Shown here piece by piece: positions 19,904 through 31,300 of a stretch of DNA of 64,000 bases; position 1 is the first letter of the stretch; every line of letters starts with the position of its first letter. Location: NCBI GenBank assembly GCA_030581615.1, contig JAKTTT010000038.1, forward strand, positions 124,001 through 188,000. Direction: 5' to 3'. The position numbers and the translations under genes were made by a program. A model generated the notes under the pieces. That model saw only the letters and a list, made by a program, of their open reading frames with translations. It was not told where the DNA came from and made no database searches. This DNA comes from Alloascoidea africana. Taxonomy: Eukaryota; Ascomycota; Alloascoideomycetes; Alloascoideales; Alloascoideaceae.

Positions 19904-21161
19904 CTAAAAAGAGTTTCCATTCTGCTGGCTCTTTGTATAACAGGAGGCTTCATTTTGTAATCGTGCCTCCTCACTCCCAAGCATAAACCGGTAAGCTCCC
20001 TTTAAGCTTATCGAGCTATCTATAGGCTTCAGAAATTCATCATTCTGAAGCTCCTGGTTCGTCAATGTTGGTTGGATCGGTTCCGAGTTTATTGGAATTC
20101 TGATGTTTATGAGTTTGTCTATTGGAAAATTGAAACTACTGAAGAGTGTACCTTGAGAATTCTCAATATAGAGATTTAGAAAGTCGGTAAGCGCCCCTAC
20201 AAACAGTATGGTTAGAACGGCTTTGATTAATTGAGACGCAAAACTTGAACAGTAAAACATACCTGTAACCCATTCCTTTTCAATATAAAATTGTTCATTT
20301 GGCAGCTGAAATTGCTCATCCTTCAAAAGCCTTCCAGCAAGAACAAGACTTGAGAAAGCAACGACATGAGCCGGCACTTTCAAATAAACTTGTGTAGCGT
20401 ATGAATCGTAGCATATACACCATGCTAGTTTAACCAGGTTGTGGTCCACTATCAACTCGGGATTAATAAAAAAGAAAAGGCATTCTGGGAAAAGTGAAAA
20501 TGTACTAACAATCCAAAGTCCTTCCCATCTTAATCAAAAACTCATCTGGAGAGTACAGCCTGAAATCAAACGATATGATCTCTAACAATTGTTTTTCCAT
20601 CACTAATAGTCTCTTTTTAATGTCATCTATCGCAGAGGTTGTCGGTTGAACATTTCTAAGTCTCAAAGCAGAACTTATTATATCTTTGACTTTCTTCACA
20701 GTGTCCTCAGCTTTCGAGGCAACAAATAGGCACGTCAAAGCCACATCCTAACAAGTCACTTCGGTTAATGATTCACAATACATCCAGACGATCAAATAAA
20801 CACATACGAGAGAAATATGCTCCAGAAAAGGATAGAAGAGGAAAAACCTCTGGTAGAATGTCATTGCCGTTCCAAACGTTCTGCTAGGACTGTTCATTAT
20901 TTTAGTTTAAATTCTTCCACTTGCGCTCATAGTTCAAACATACAATTGCAAATTGGTACTTATATGCGAGAGAAACTGGAAAGTCTGTGACAGCTTCCGC
21001 TGATATATAGAGGGGACAGAAATTGTTTGACTTTGCAAGTATTGAATTTGACTTGATGTCAGATAAGGCCGAGAGACCTGTGCCACAGACACGAATTGGC
21101 CAGTGACGGGATCTCTAGGTGAGGGCTCAGGGGGTTCTGAAGGAGTTGACTCTACCGACAT
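19904..21161 (-). CDS. CTK2: Ctk2-like cyclin, five exons
   Basis: Proposed exons on the minus strand are 21161-20944, 20889-20808, 20747-20510, 20448-20263 and 20196-19904, giving 338 residues. Introns are 54, 60, 61 and 66 bp with GTATGT or GTTAGT donors. The join gives SRPYLTSSQIQYLQSQ, then FPSRTFGTAMTFYQRFFLFY, then DVALTCLFVASKAEDTVKK, then FDFRLYSPDEFLIKMGR, then DHNLVKLAWCICYDSYAT. This tracks S. cerevisiae Ctk2 (323 residues) along the cyclin fold. Ctk2 is the cyclin of CTDK-I, which phosphorylates Ser2 of the RNA polymerase II tail. The last intron is a multiple of three without a stop, so retention would add 22 residues. A related cyclin K/L/T assignment is the main alternative. 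Confidence 0.88.
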
Positions 21162-21689
21162 GGTATTTCCTGATCTCTTCTTTGACTTGTAAATGGTCTT
21201 TTTGTGAAACAGAACCATACTACCGTACACCTCATGTGGAAGTTGCACCCAAGTTGAGAAGATAGAGTGAACAATAGAGAGATAACTTATTGCATTTATT
21301 AGGCTTGGTTCGATATATTTAAAACATTACCGGCCACAGGCATTGAAACGTGATCAAGATTGCAAAGCTCCCTTACCTTGATCTTCATCTAACCGGCTCT
21401 TATGAAAAAAAAAATGATAGACTATTGATACGCACTATTACTTGTCTACTTGATGATCCTCGATACAATTAGCTCTTCCTCATTACACAAAATATCCAGT
21501 CATATCAAGGTTCGATAACACCTTACGAGGAGAAAGAGGAATGAATTTTACAGATCAAGTCTTCGGAACGAGAAGGAAAGGGCAAGGCTAGTGCGTTACC
21601 CGGACCTCCACCAGCCAGGTTCTGCACCACGCCATGATCTATATAATCAACAACCAATAGCGGAATAGTTACCTCAAAACTCCAGAATC
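21162..21689. other. Divergent promoter region, CTK2 / USP gene
   Basis: 528 bp between divergent starts. It holds an A-rich tract near 21406. No site was assigned. Confidence 0.45.
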
Positions 21690-23252
21690 ATGTCGTTGGA
21701 AGCTGCTCTAGAAGAGGAGCGTAAGGAGATCCTCAAGATCATGTCCCGTAATGAGGGCTCAGGACCAAGAGGACGCCAGGGATCTTCGACTTCTACAGGA
21801 CGCAAGAACAGTTCTCTCTTATCGCCGAGCCCACGTTCGTCTAGCCCCTACCAGAACGTTTTATCCCCTGTTTTCTCGAACTCTAGGTCAAAATCTCCCA
21901 GCAGAAAGTTAAATCTGGATGATTTGTCCTCTGATGATGCCGAGTTACTGAGACATACTAGTAGAAGGGGATCCTCTGAAGTTTCAGCGCATCGGCAATC
22001 CCCCACAAGATGGAGCATAACGAAACGAGATCCCTCTAGTAGAATAAAGAGTGCCGAGAATGTGGAGATGGAGAAACAAATACTTTCAGACACAGACTCT
22101 GAAGATGATGATGACGGTGAAGACTCTGGAGATGAGGATGAGGATGATGATCTCTCTTCGGAGGAGGAGCAGATATCGGACTCTGATACTGATACAGAAT
22201 ATGATGGAATTGGCGCTAATATTGCACCAAACTTTTCATTTGAAGAGAGCAGAATTGCAGGGTCTGGTCAACATGTTTCGACTTTACTGCCAGCTACTAG
22301 CCCTTCTAAGCCAAACAAATCTATGCTCGATGAAGTCGACGTTGGGGCGCAGCCTAAGCATGAAAAGAAGGACCGTGTTGAACTTGCGCTTGCTGCTTTC
22401 CAGCCGGCCCAAAAAGAACGCAGAGGTTCAATGATTGACGATGAAAAGAGGAAAAGGGAACTCATGGAGTATGCCTCTTATCGGCAAAAACTGGTTTCTC
22501 CAAACTCCTCGGTGAGCCAAAACTTTAATGCTCCTTACACAAGTGATGTCGAGAAGAAAGAGGATGCCCGCATCGCCGAGGAGCTGAATGCAACAATTGA
22601 AGTTTCTCCGATAGAGTCAAATATTGAAAACGCAAGGGCTATTCGAACCATTACACGGGGTGATTGCTTCAAGATAATTGAGGAAGAATATATTTCTAAA
22701 AGCAAGAAGCCCAAGTCATTTGTGGCGTGCGTCGATTTCTCTCAGGAGTCTATGTATGCTTTAGAATGGTGTTTTGGAACAGTTCTGATAGATGGCAGCG
22801 TTTTGTATCTTGTCTATGCTGTCGACACAGATCAGAACTCGAATAGGCTAGGCGGATCGGGGTCCCATCATCAGTCCCCTGAACTTATGGAGAAGCAGCG
22901 AGTTGAGGCTACACAAAGATTGACTGAGAGTGCGCTTCGCCTTTTGAAGAGGACAAAATTGCAGATCCATCTGGTGCTGGAGGTAATTCATCACCCGATC
23001 CCACGACATTTAATCATAGAAATCGTGGATAAAGTGTCACCAACTCTAGTCGTTGTAGGCTCCAGAGGCCGAACATCCTTACAAGGTGTTTTGCTAGGCT
23101 CATTTTCGAATTACTTGGTAACAAGAAGTAGCGTTCCGGTGATGGTGGCTCGGAAGAAGATCAAAAAGCGGAAGCCAACTGCTAAGAAAGACAAATTCGG
23201 CGCTTCAAGCGTTAGTGGATTGCATTCTCTTGCACAGGCTAGAATTGATTGA
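21690..23252 (+). CDS. Universal stress protein (UspA) domain protein
   Basis: A 520-residue protein. The N-terminal half is disordered and Ser-rich, starting MSLEAALEEERKEIL, with a strongly acidic stretch at about residues 132-172. The C-terminal UspA domain spans about 345-490: FVACVDFSQESMYALEWCFG, GSVLYLVYAVD, a helix EKQRVEATQRLTESALRLL, and the nucleotide-binding-loop-like VVVGSRGRTSLQGVLLGSFS followed by SVPVMVARKK. This arrangement is common in fungal Usp proteins, whose biochemical role is poorly known. It is divergent from CTK2. Confidence 0.88.
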   Translation: MSLEAALEEERKEILKIMSRNEGSGPRGRQGSSTSTGRKNSSLLSPSPRSSSPYQNVLSPVFSNSRSKSPSRKLNLDDLSSDDAELLRHTSRRGSSEVSAHRQSPTRWSITKRDPSSRIKSAENVEMEKQILSDTDSEDDDDGEDSGDEDEDDDLSSEEEQISDSDTDTEYDGIGANIAPNFSFEESRIAGSGQHVSTLLPATSPSKPNKSMLDEVDVGAQPKHEKKDRVELALAAFQPAQKERRGSMIDDEKRKRELMEYASYRQKLVSPNSSVSQNFNAPYTSDVEKKEDARIAEELNATIEVSPIESNIENARAIRTITRGDCFKIIEEEYISKSKKPKSFVACVDFSQESMYALEWCFGTVLIDGSVLYLVYAVDTDQNSNRLGGSGSHHQSPELMEKQRVEATQRLTESALRLLKRTKLQIHLVLEVIHHPIPRHLIIEIVDKVSPTLVVVGSRGRTSLQGVLLGSFSNYLVTRSSVPVMVARKKIKKRKPTAKKDKFGASSVSGLHSLAQARID

Positions 23253-23414
23253 TTTGGGCATTCTTTAGTTATTACTACTCTTCTCCCCTTGCTTGGCTTA
23301 TGAATCTGATGTCTAATAGAAAAATCTATTGGTTTTATTTTATTTGTATTTCCTCGTAATATAGTGAAATCATAGCAGGATCAGATAAGAAATCGCTATC
23401 ACAAGCTAAACATA

Positions 23415-24565
23415 CTAAAACTTGAACACCTGTTCCTTGGTGTAGCCTAGTTCCTTCAAAACTCCCGAAACTTCACCTTGGTCAGTAGGGCTAACCTTGT
23501 TACCGGATAAAGCATTGTAGAAAGGTGGAGGGCCACAGACAAAAATCTTGATGTTTTCAGCGGTAGACTTGGGAATGTTCTCCTCTAGGAGCTGTTTAGT
23601 GACAAATCCAGCCTTGCCATCCCAGCTAGCGGTAGGCTTGTCAACAAGGTAGATAACCTTGAACTGATCACTGTGCTTCTTGGCTAAATCATCAAGCTCC
23701 TTCTTCAAGATGATATCATCTGGAGACACGTTGCCGTATATCAGAGTCACCTTAGTTTTGTCGCTAGCGTCCGAAGTTATGGCATGAATCAACTGGTACA
23801 AAGGAGTAATTCCAGTACCAGCACCAAGAAGGGCAACTTCGGAATGCTTGTTTGCTTCCCACTTGTATTTCAAAAGAGGACCTTTGAAAGCGACAGTGTC
23901 ATTTACCTTAAGATCAAAGATGTATGGAGAGAACTTGCCGGTGTCGTACTTTTTGATAATAAGGTCGAGGCTACCCTTGTTGTTAGGGTCTGTCACCGGA
24001 GTATAAGGTCTAATGACGGGTTTCCCGTTCTCCTGGACAAATTTCGTAAGGAGACATCCTGCAGTTTCAATGCCAGAAACTTGGTCTTTTGAAGGGAACT
24101 CAAAAGTGAACCTTTTGACCTGCCGTTGAATGAGCAATTAGCTAAAGCTCGACACTCGTTCAAATACGCTCATCCCGTGAGACGCTTAATATATAATGCT
24201 TACATTGTGTGTCAAGGTTTCAATGCCGGAGAGCTATAGAGTGATGGTGCAATTAGTAATGGTCTATTTTTTTGTCGGCAACAGCCTATCACAACCAAAG
24301 CAATTCTCGATCTTTTTCTTATCCGTCAACCGAGAATGGGCAACAAAACAAAACGATAAAACGGAATTTTACAACTCAATTGAAATCTTACCTTCAAGTC
24401 AACCCAGTCTCCTTTCAAAGCCGGTTCTGCTGGAACTGCAGCCGTTGAGTTTGCAGCGTTTTCGTTGTAGTACTTGTTAAGGAAGTAACCTGCTGCAATG
24501 CCAGTACCCGCAATAACGGGTACCCATTGTTTAAAGCTCAATCCAAGAACAGTCTTACTAGCCAT
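23415..24565 (-). CDS. MCR1: Mitochondrial NADH-cytochrome b5 reductase, three exons
   Basis: Proposed exons are 24565-24392 (58 codons), 24233-24204 (a 30-nt exon, ten codons) and 24119-23415, all phase 0, giving 302 residues, the same length as yeast Mcr1. The joined sequence runs GDWVDLK-LSGIETLTHN-VKRFTFEF, as in the family. A hydrophobic N-terminal segment (WVPVIAGTGIAAGYFLN) can anchor or sort the protein to the mitochondrion. FAD motif RPYTPV lies near residue 105, the NAD site GAGTGITPLYQ near 167 and CGPPPFYN near 263, with the C-terminal VFKF conserved. The first intron is 158 bp and the second 84 bp. The flavoenzyme passes electrons from NADH to cytochrome b5 and related acceptors. 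Confidence 0.93.
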
Positions 24566-25062
24566 TATGAACAATCTAGTCTATCAAGCAATAAAAGTGG
24601 TAGAAGAAAATGGGAGGCGAACAGTACAAGTGGAACGGGATGGAGAAGAAATGTGTGGAGTTCTTTTTTTATAGGACGGATCTGGCCCGGACCAGTCTTA
24701 TGCACGTGACGTGTGGGGATCTCGCATTTGTAATCGGCTTTTATCCTAAAAACCGAGAAACGATTTTCACTTTTCTAATTAACTACGTTATTTAGACGAG
24801 AAAAGCTGACTAGAAACCCCGGAACACATTTTTTGCTGACGCAATTCGCAAAGTAGCAATTTGCGGGAAACATTTCGTAATCCTCGTCGTGCCCAAGTAT
24901 ACGCAGAGTATACCTTCATCATAGAATATTTGAGCATGGGTGTTTATCATTGTTTTAGCACGTGACCACAACGCGAAAAATAAAATTAACAGTTCTCTTT
25001 TCGTGTTTTGCAACTCAAATTAGCCTATACCACAACTCTTGGTTAATGACTCGAAGGCGATT
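24566..25062. promoter_or_regulatory. MCR1/RTT107 divergent intergenic region with two CACGTGAC sites
   Basis: Two identical CACGTGAC octamers lie at 24703-24710 and 24959-24966, each near one of the two genes. The reverse complement GTCACGTG fits the Cbf1/bHLH E-box consensus. Direct binding is inferred. Confidence 0.5.
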
Positions 25063-28000
25063 ATGACGAAAACACGAGGCAGAACCAAGACAACTGGGGC
25101 TGGATCCTCTTCGAAAGTAGTTGCGCAGGTGCATCCGGACTCTGTGCCTTCTCAGGGGCTCTTCAAGAATCTACCTTTTCACATCATAGAGAGCGAGGAA
25201 CTAAACCAGGACCATATACAAGAGGTATGTTACTTCGTGTCGTTGCTTCTTCAGCTTGTTTGGATACTAACCTATGAGGATGAAGATTAAGAACATGCTC
25301 TTGGAGAATGGGGCTTCTAGTGTAGTGGTACTAAAGGACAACTCAACTGTGGTAGATTTGCCGGCTCTTCTCCACATCATCGCGGCAAATATAGACTTTG
25401 CTGATTACGCAGATATGGAGGAACGAATGTTTCCAGTAGTTCGGCCGGAATGGGCTTATGATTCGATTGAAAAGAAAAGACTGGCTCCGTATGTCTCTCT
25501 ATTTTTTTTATGTTGCACTGAAACATAGTTCTGACCTGTTGTAGATGTCGCCCCTATTCCCCGGATCCCAAATACTTCTTTTCGGATGTCTTTATCTCTG
25601 TTGCTGGTCTACCCCCTGGAGATAAAGAAGCGATCTATGGCGGTGTCCGTGCTATGGGCGGCCAATGGATGGAACCATTAACGAAATTCACCACCCATCT
25701 GGTAGCGCTAAACATGGACGAGGAAAAATGCAAAGTTGCTGTTCTTTCAAAAAGACCTATAAAAATTGTCCTGCCGCATTGGATAGACGACTGCTTAAAG
25801 CTGCGGAGAAGAATTGACGAGTCACCTTATTTATTCCCAAATCCTCCTCTCTTGGATGTCTCAGTTAAAACTGACACTGTTAGCAAAAGGCTGCGGTCGG
25901 GCATCAAAGAGCAATTGGATCTTGTTCAGTTTCCATCCCAACAAGATGTCCCTTCCCCCAAAGTACAATTCCTAGCTGGGAAAAAGTTTTTGATAGAGTT
26001 TGAAGGTTTCCATCTTTCAAGCCGGATGATTGATACCATCAAGATCTCTATTGCAAATGCAGGCGGAGTTTGTGTAAACCCAGATACACCCTTGAATAGG
26101 GAACATGTGGATGCATTTATTTGTAAATATAGGAGTGGAGAAGGGTATATCCAAGCTAGCAAGAACCGGATTTTTGTGGGAAATATGACATGGCTATACT
26201 GGATGCTGTCACATTCAGTTTGGTGTTCCCCCATAAGACGACTTTTACACTATCCTCTTGTCAGCGGAGGCTTACCAGGAATGGAAAACTTGACAATATC
26301 TGCCACAAACTATACCGGGGATGCGCGGCACTACCTTGAGAAGCTGACCGAAGCTCTGGGTGCAAAGTTCTCAAAGCAATTTCGCAGGAGCAGTTCTATG
26401 TTAATATGTGCCAGACCGGTTGGGTTAAAATATGAAGCAGCTATATCTTGGGGAATACCCATTGTAAACCACCTCTGGCTGGAGGAGACCTATGCAAAGT
26501 GGAATCTTCAGGATGTTCATTTACCCCGATACTCTCATTTCCCTGCTCTGACGAACCTTACAGAGGTTGTAGGCCAAATAAAACTGGATACAGGGGTTTT
26601 AAAGCAGTTTTATCTGGCAGAAGGTGAATATATGAGTCCTTCACCGCCAATACTGACGCCAACTAAAAGCAATGGCGTTAATGGGAAAGGAATGGAAACC
26701 AGGGAAAGGCACTCGATGACTCCAACTCCAGGAGGATCATCAGGTCCACAGAGTACGCGGAAAGCGACCAGATCTATCTTATCATCAGCCTCTAATGCCC
26801 ATCAGAACAGCAATAGCGGAGGACGGAAATCGGTAGACAGACTTAGATCCGAATCCATGCAAAACTCTCCAACTGTTCCACGATTAGAGCCAAATGCACA
26901 GGCCAATGAAGAGGGACAGCGCTTGGAAAAAGGAGTGGAATTGGGACAACCTGGTTCAACAAAAAATAATCTTTCTCTATCAGATAAAGAGAATGAGACA
27001 GATGTCGATATGAACGACCATTCTGAGAAAGAAAAATTAGCAACCACGCGATCCCTGACTTCTTTGAAACGGAAAGAAGTGACTCCCATAACGAAAACCT
27101 ATAAGAAGCGCAAATCAAAAACTGGTGTATCGACCCTGACAACACCTGTTCGTAGAACGGAACGTACTTTAACAAGTTCTTCAAATCGAAAGAAAAACGA
27201 TACACAAGATTATGTTAAAGAGGTAATCCAAGAAAATGGAGAAGATAAGGTTCAAAATTCGGGCATCACAAAGTCAGATTCAAAACACCATAGCTCTTCC
27301 AGCACTCATAGCAAGCAACAATCACCGAAACTGGCTAGTATTACATTACCAATTGTCGACATTTGGGGTGTAATAACGGGTGAGAATCGGCGCTTCAACA
27401 AAGAGGAGATGATCCACCTAACACAGTTTGGAATTCGGTTTGTGGATGACCTTTCCAAAGCAAATACGCTGTTTGCACCTCGGATAGTAAGGACAGAGAA
27501 ATTTCTTTCTGGGATGCGATATGGCTTGGATCTCATTTCATCAGATTACTTAACAGAGGTACTGTCATGTTTCAGCCATCAGCGGCACCATGAGAATAGA
27601 GACGAGGATCAAATAATAGCAAAGAAGGGGTTTCTCCAGTCCTCAAATCGGTCCAATTTTGATTCCTTAATGCCCCAAAAGTATAGTCTGGCAATAACAG
27701 ATCAGGAATTGGGAACAACTCTGGACTTTGCAAGCTCGATCGAATTGTCAAAGAAATTCTCTAGTTCAGGAAAGCTGCTTTTTACAGGGCTTGCTTTTAA
27801 TGTAACACCGTCTGTTAATGGGGGAATCGACATTGTGAAAAAGATCATTGAGCTCCATGGCGGCATTGTAAAGCCAATCAAATCTGTTCGAACAGTAAGC
27901 TACATTCCCTGTCCCAGAGATATTGACAGGTACATTTTGATCTCCAAGCCCAAAGATAAAAGGCTTATTGAGACTTTTAAGCAGACTCTTTCATCTCCTT

Positions 28001-28143
28001 CAACTGACAATGCAAAAACTGTTGAGAAGGACAATAAAAAGCGAAAGAGTGTTTTATACAAGGTAGAAGCGTATGATTGGGATTGGATCACAACATCTAT
28101 TCTCGAGATGAGTGTTGATGATAGAGAAAGGTTTAAACTATGA
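25063..28143 (+). CDS. RTT107: Multi-BRCT DNA-damage scaffold, Rtt107/Brc1 family, three exons
   Basis: Proposed exons are 25063-25224, 25286-25488 and 25545-28143, giving 987 residues. The introns are 61 and 56 bp, both with GTATGT donors, and the first has a perfect TACTAAC. N-terminal BRCT units are visible: FKNLPFHIIESEELNQDHIQ; GGQWMEPLTKFTTHLVALN with LPHWIDDCLKL; FEGFHLSSRMIDTIKISIAN with NMTWLYWMLSH; and LEKLTEALGAKFSKQFRRSS with IVNHLWLEETYAKW. A long Ser/Lys-rich linker covers about residues 400-600, followed by a C-terminal BRCT pair (IWGVITGENRRFNKEEM; LLFTGLAFNVTPSV). In yeasts the C-terminal pair reads phospho-H2A and the N-terminal array recruits repair partners at stalled forks. 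The start was chosen as the ATG before the first BRCT. Confidence 0.88.
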
Positions 28144-28358
28144 CCAAATGGAGATAACTTGACAAATTGAAGATCTATTTGGTACTTGTGTCTAGTAAGA
28201 AAAATTAATGTCTGCATCGACTATAGCACTTTGTAAGCGATTACGTGTAGTTGAAAAGGCGTAGAAAGGCAAATTACAGTATATTTTCATATGCTACAGA
28301 GCTAAGAAAAACAAAATGTTCTATCTGGATAGTCATCCTTAAAAAAACGTCCTCAAGT

Positions 28359-31300
28359 TTATGGCTCGGTTGTTTCATCATCGTTATTGACGACTGGTGT
28401 TACATATTGAGGGGGAGAAAGAAGGCCTTGTGATTCTCCTTTAGATGTAATATGTAGAGGACTGCTTGCAAGTCTCTTTCCTGGACGAAAGTTTGCATTC
28501 AATCCTAGCATCCCAGCGATATCGTTGTTGGAAACTGATCGGTTGGAGCGGTGTGAACCTGTCGCAGGCGAACCTGTCCTTGAGTTGGGTCTACTGTTAA
28601 GCAGCCGGGGCGATGCGCCTTGTGCGGATAATGATAACGATAGTGGTTTTAGTTCAGGCTCCAAGTTTTCTGTTCCATTCGGCGTGTTGCTGAGCGACTG
28701 GCGTCTGGATCGCGGATGTTGGATTGGTGTAGACATCCCATTAATGCTAGGTGAACCTCCAACGGGAAGAGGAGAAGGTGAGGAAGTAACACCTTCAATA
28801 TGTTTTGCCAATGAATGATCATACAGTGCCCTTTTACTGCTTTCCTCTAGCAATTGCTTTTTGACACGGTATTGTTCAGCACTTTTTTCTAGCAATGGCG
28901 TGAGAAAGCTCTGTCCGAAGCTGAGTAAGTCAAACACTAGGGGGCAGAGAATACGTTTTTTTTCAGTAAGCCCATTTGACAATCCAAAGTTCAGTCGTGG
29001 TCGCATTAGGTAATGACCAAATTCAGTTTCCCTCGAAAATCGATACTGGAGCTCTTTAATATCGTCAGAAGCCACAGTATCTTGATTTTCATCATCTTCC
29101 TTTTCTTTCTCTAATGTATGTAATTTCGTTTCAAAGATCGAACTGATATGCTTCAGAATGGCATCTAAAGTAGCCAAACTCGATCTGGTCATTTGGGAAA
29201 AAGTTTTCTCCAAAACTTGTTTTCTCTCGTCCTCAGATAGAGCACCTGTGTAAATGTGTCCTATCTTATCATACAATGAAAAGGGGATAAGAGAGTCAGG
29301 AAGCTCCAATAAATACATGAAGAGGGCTCCTGTGATGACTTCAATAGGAACATCAGAAAGTAGTTCATTGGCGTCAAAGTGATCATGCTCTTTATAGAAA
29401 ACGGTGATTTTGTTTCTCAGTATATGCGTTCTCTTCAAATTCCCAGGCTTAACAAAAGCACTCCAAACTTCGTCCGAACTCTTCGTGAGGTAAAGCTTGT
29501 CCAAAAATTGTAGTATTTCAACTATAAAATCAGGGATAGGAGGTTCTCGTCCTCTTGTTTGAACACTCAACTCTACGCCAAATACTTGTGAAGAGGCGAG
29601 CTTTGAATCATGGTAATTTTCATAAATCAGCACATTTGGTACATAGTAACCTGTTGAGTATTCCTGCACAAAGTTCTGAAAATTGAACTGTGGGTCCACA
29701 GAACCCTGGGGTACCTCCATTGTGTCGACAGAATTCTTGATTCCTGTAATGTGGCTCTTCAAGATCTGAGAAATTTGTTGCATGACTGTTTTAACTGCAT
29801 CGAGCCTTCCACGCTCACACTTTTCCATGTATTCAAAGTGTGCAATAATGGATTCTTCAAGGTCCTGACGAATGAGGTTAAGTTGAAACACATCACTCTG
29901 ATATTTCTGATCAGCATCGTTCATTTCGCGTTTTAGTTTATCAGAATACGCTTCGCCGGGAAGAGTTCCTCTTAGACCATTTGAAATCTTACTAAAAACA
30001 CTGACAACCTGGCCATCAACCTTAATCGTAGGTGTATCAGGAGTACTTGAGATGGACCCGCCAGAGCTACTTGTCCAAAGGGAAGGAGAAGATATTGAGG
30101 ATGTGGGCGATGTTACCTGCTGCTTCTTCCCCCAACTTTCAAATAAGTTGCCCGCCCGGGTGAAAGCTGAACCAACCCCAGAGCCATCGGAGGAAATATT
30201 CTCTGGTAGCTCAGCTGTTGCAAATGCAACTGATTGCCATTGATAATGGTTTGTGTCGCTGGAGTTAAACTTATTCCCAACAACTCCAACATGTCGTATA
30301 TAGCCCAAATTTATAAGGTCTTGTCCAAATTTCTCGGCTTTAGCCAGGCTACTCAAAGAAGGAATGTTCTTACGCAACCAAAACGAAATATCGCTTCCGG
30401 TGGACACATTTGGATAAGCAGCAATAAGAGGAACTTTATACTCTGTGCTAGGGATGCTTGTTATCATTCTTTGTAGTAGTTGCCTGAGCTCAGGTGGATA
30501 ATACGTAATCTTGCCAATCTCCGTACGCCTATCATTATTCTTAGATGCCTTTGTCTCGTCGGATTCATTTGAATGGTCTTCTACACTCTCCGTAGCAGTT
30601 CTATCGTCTTGTTCGATTTTCGAAGGGGAAGTCACTGGCTTTTTGCGAGTGGTCAGCTTTCTTGAGAGCGTGTTAAAAGATGATACCAGCGTATTCGGGG
30701 TTAGTGGCCCACTGTTGTCTGTCTCCTTTCCATCTTCCGCTTGCTCGGTAGTTGATGTCTCCGGCCTGTTGTTATCCTCAAAAGCCCGACACTTTGAAAA
30801 ATACACTTCTTTTGATTTATTTGTCAGTTGGAGATACCGTTCATAAGATTTTAATTTCTCGCGTATCTTATCGTAGGAGTATTGGACACGATCTGAGTGT
30901 TTCTTGGTCCATGTAGAAAAAGGTCCATTGACGTGATTTTCGAGGTTGGTTGCAATTGAAGCGTGAACATATCCTTCATCCGACATTCCTTGTAGTAAGG
31001 CCTCATATTGAGTGACCAGAGATGTCGTCTTCTCGTCGCCCTCTTTCCCCGGAGAAGCTGTTGAAGTTGAAGGGGTTGTTTCAGAATTGTAGTCTTTAGA
31101 TAATCTGGTCTCGGCGTTGCTTGGTGCGGTTTTTGTTTCCCATGCTCTTTTTGGTATGATGGTACCAAACCCTTCTTTGACGTTATTCACAGAGATCGCA
31201 GATAGCTTCTCTGCGTAGGACTTTTCCAGCTGGATTCTTGCATCTACCAAATCCAAGATTTCTTGAGTCTCATAACATCCTTCGAAAAGCTTGTCGAAAA

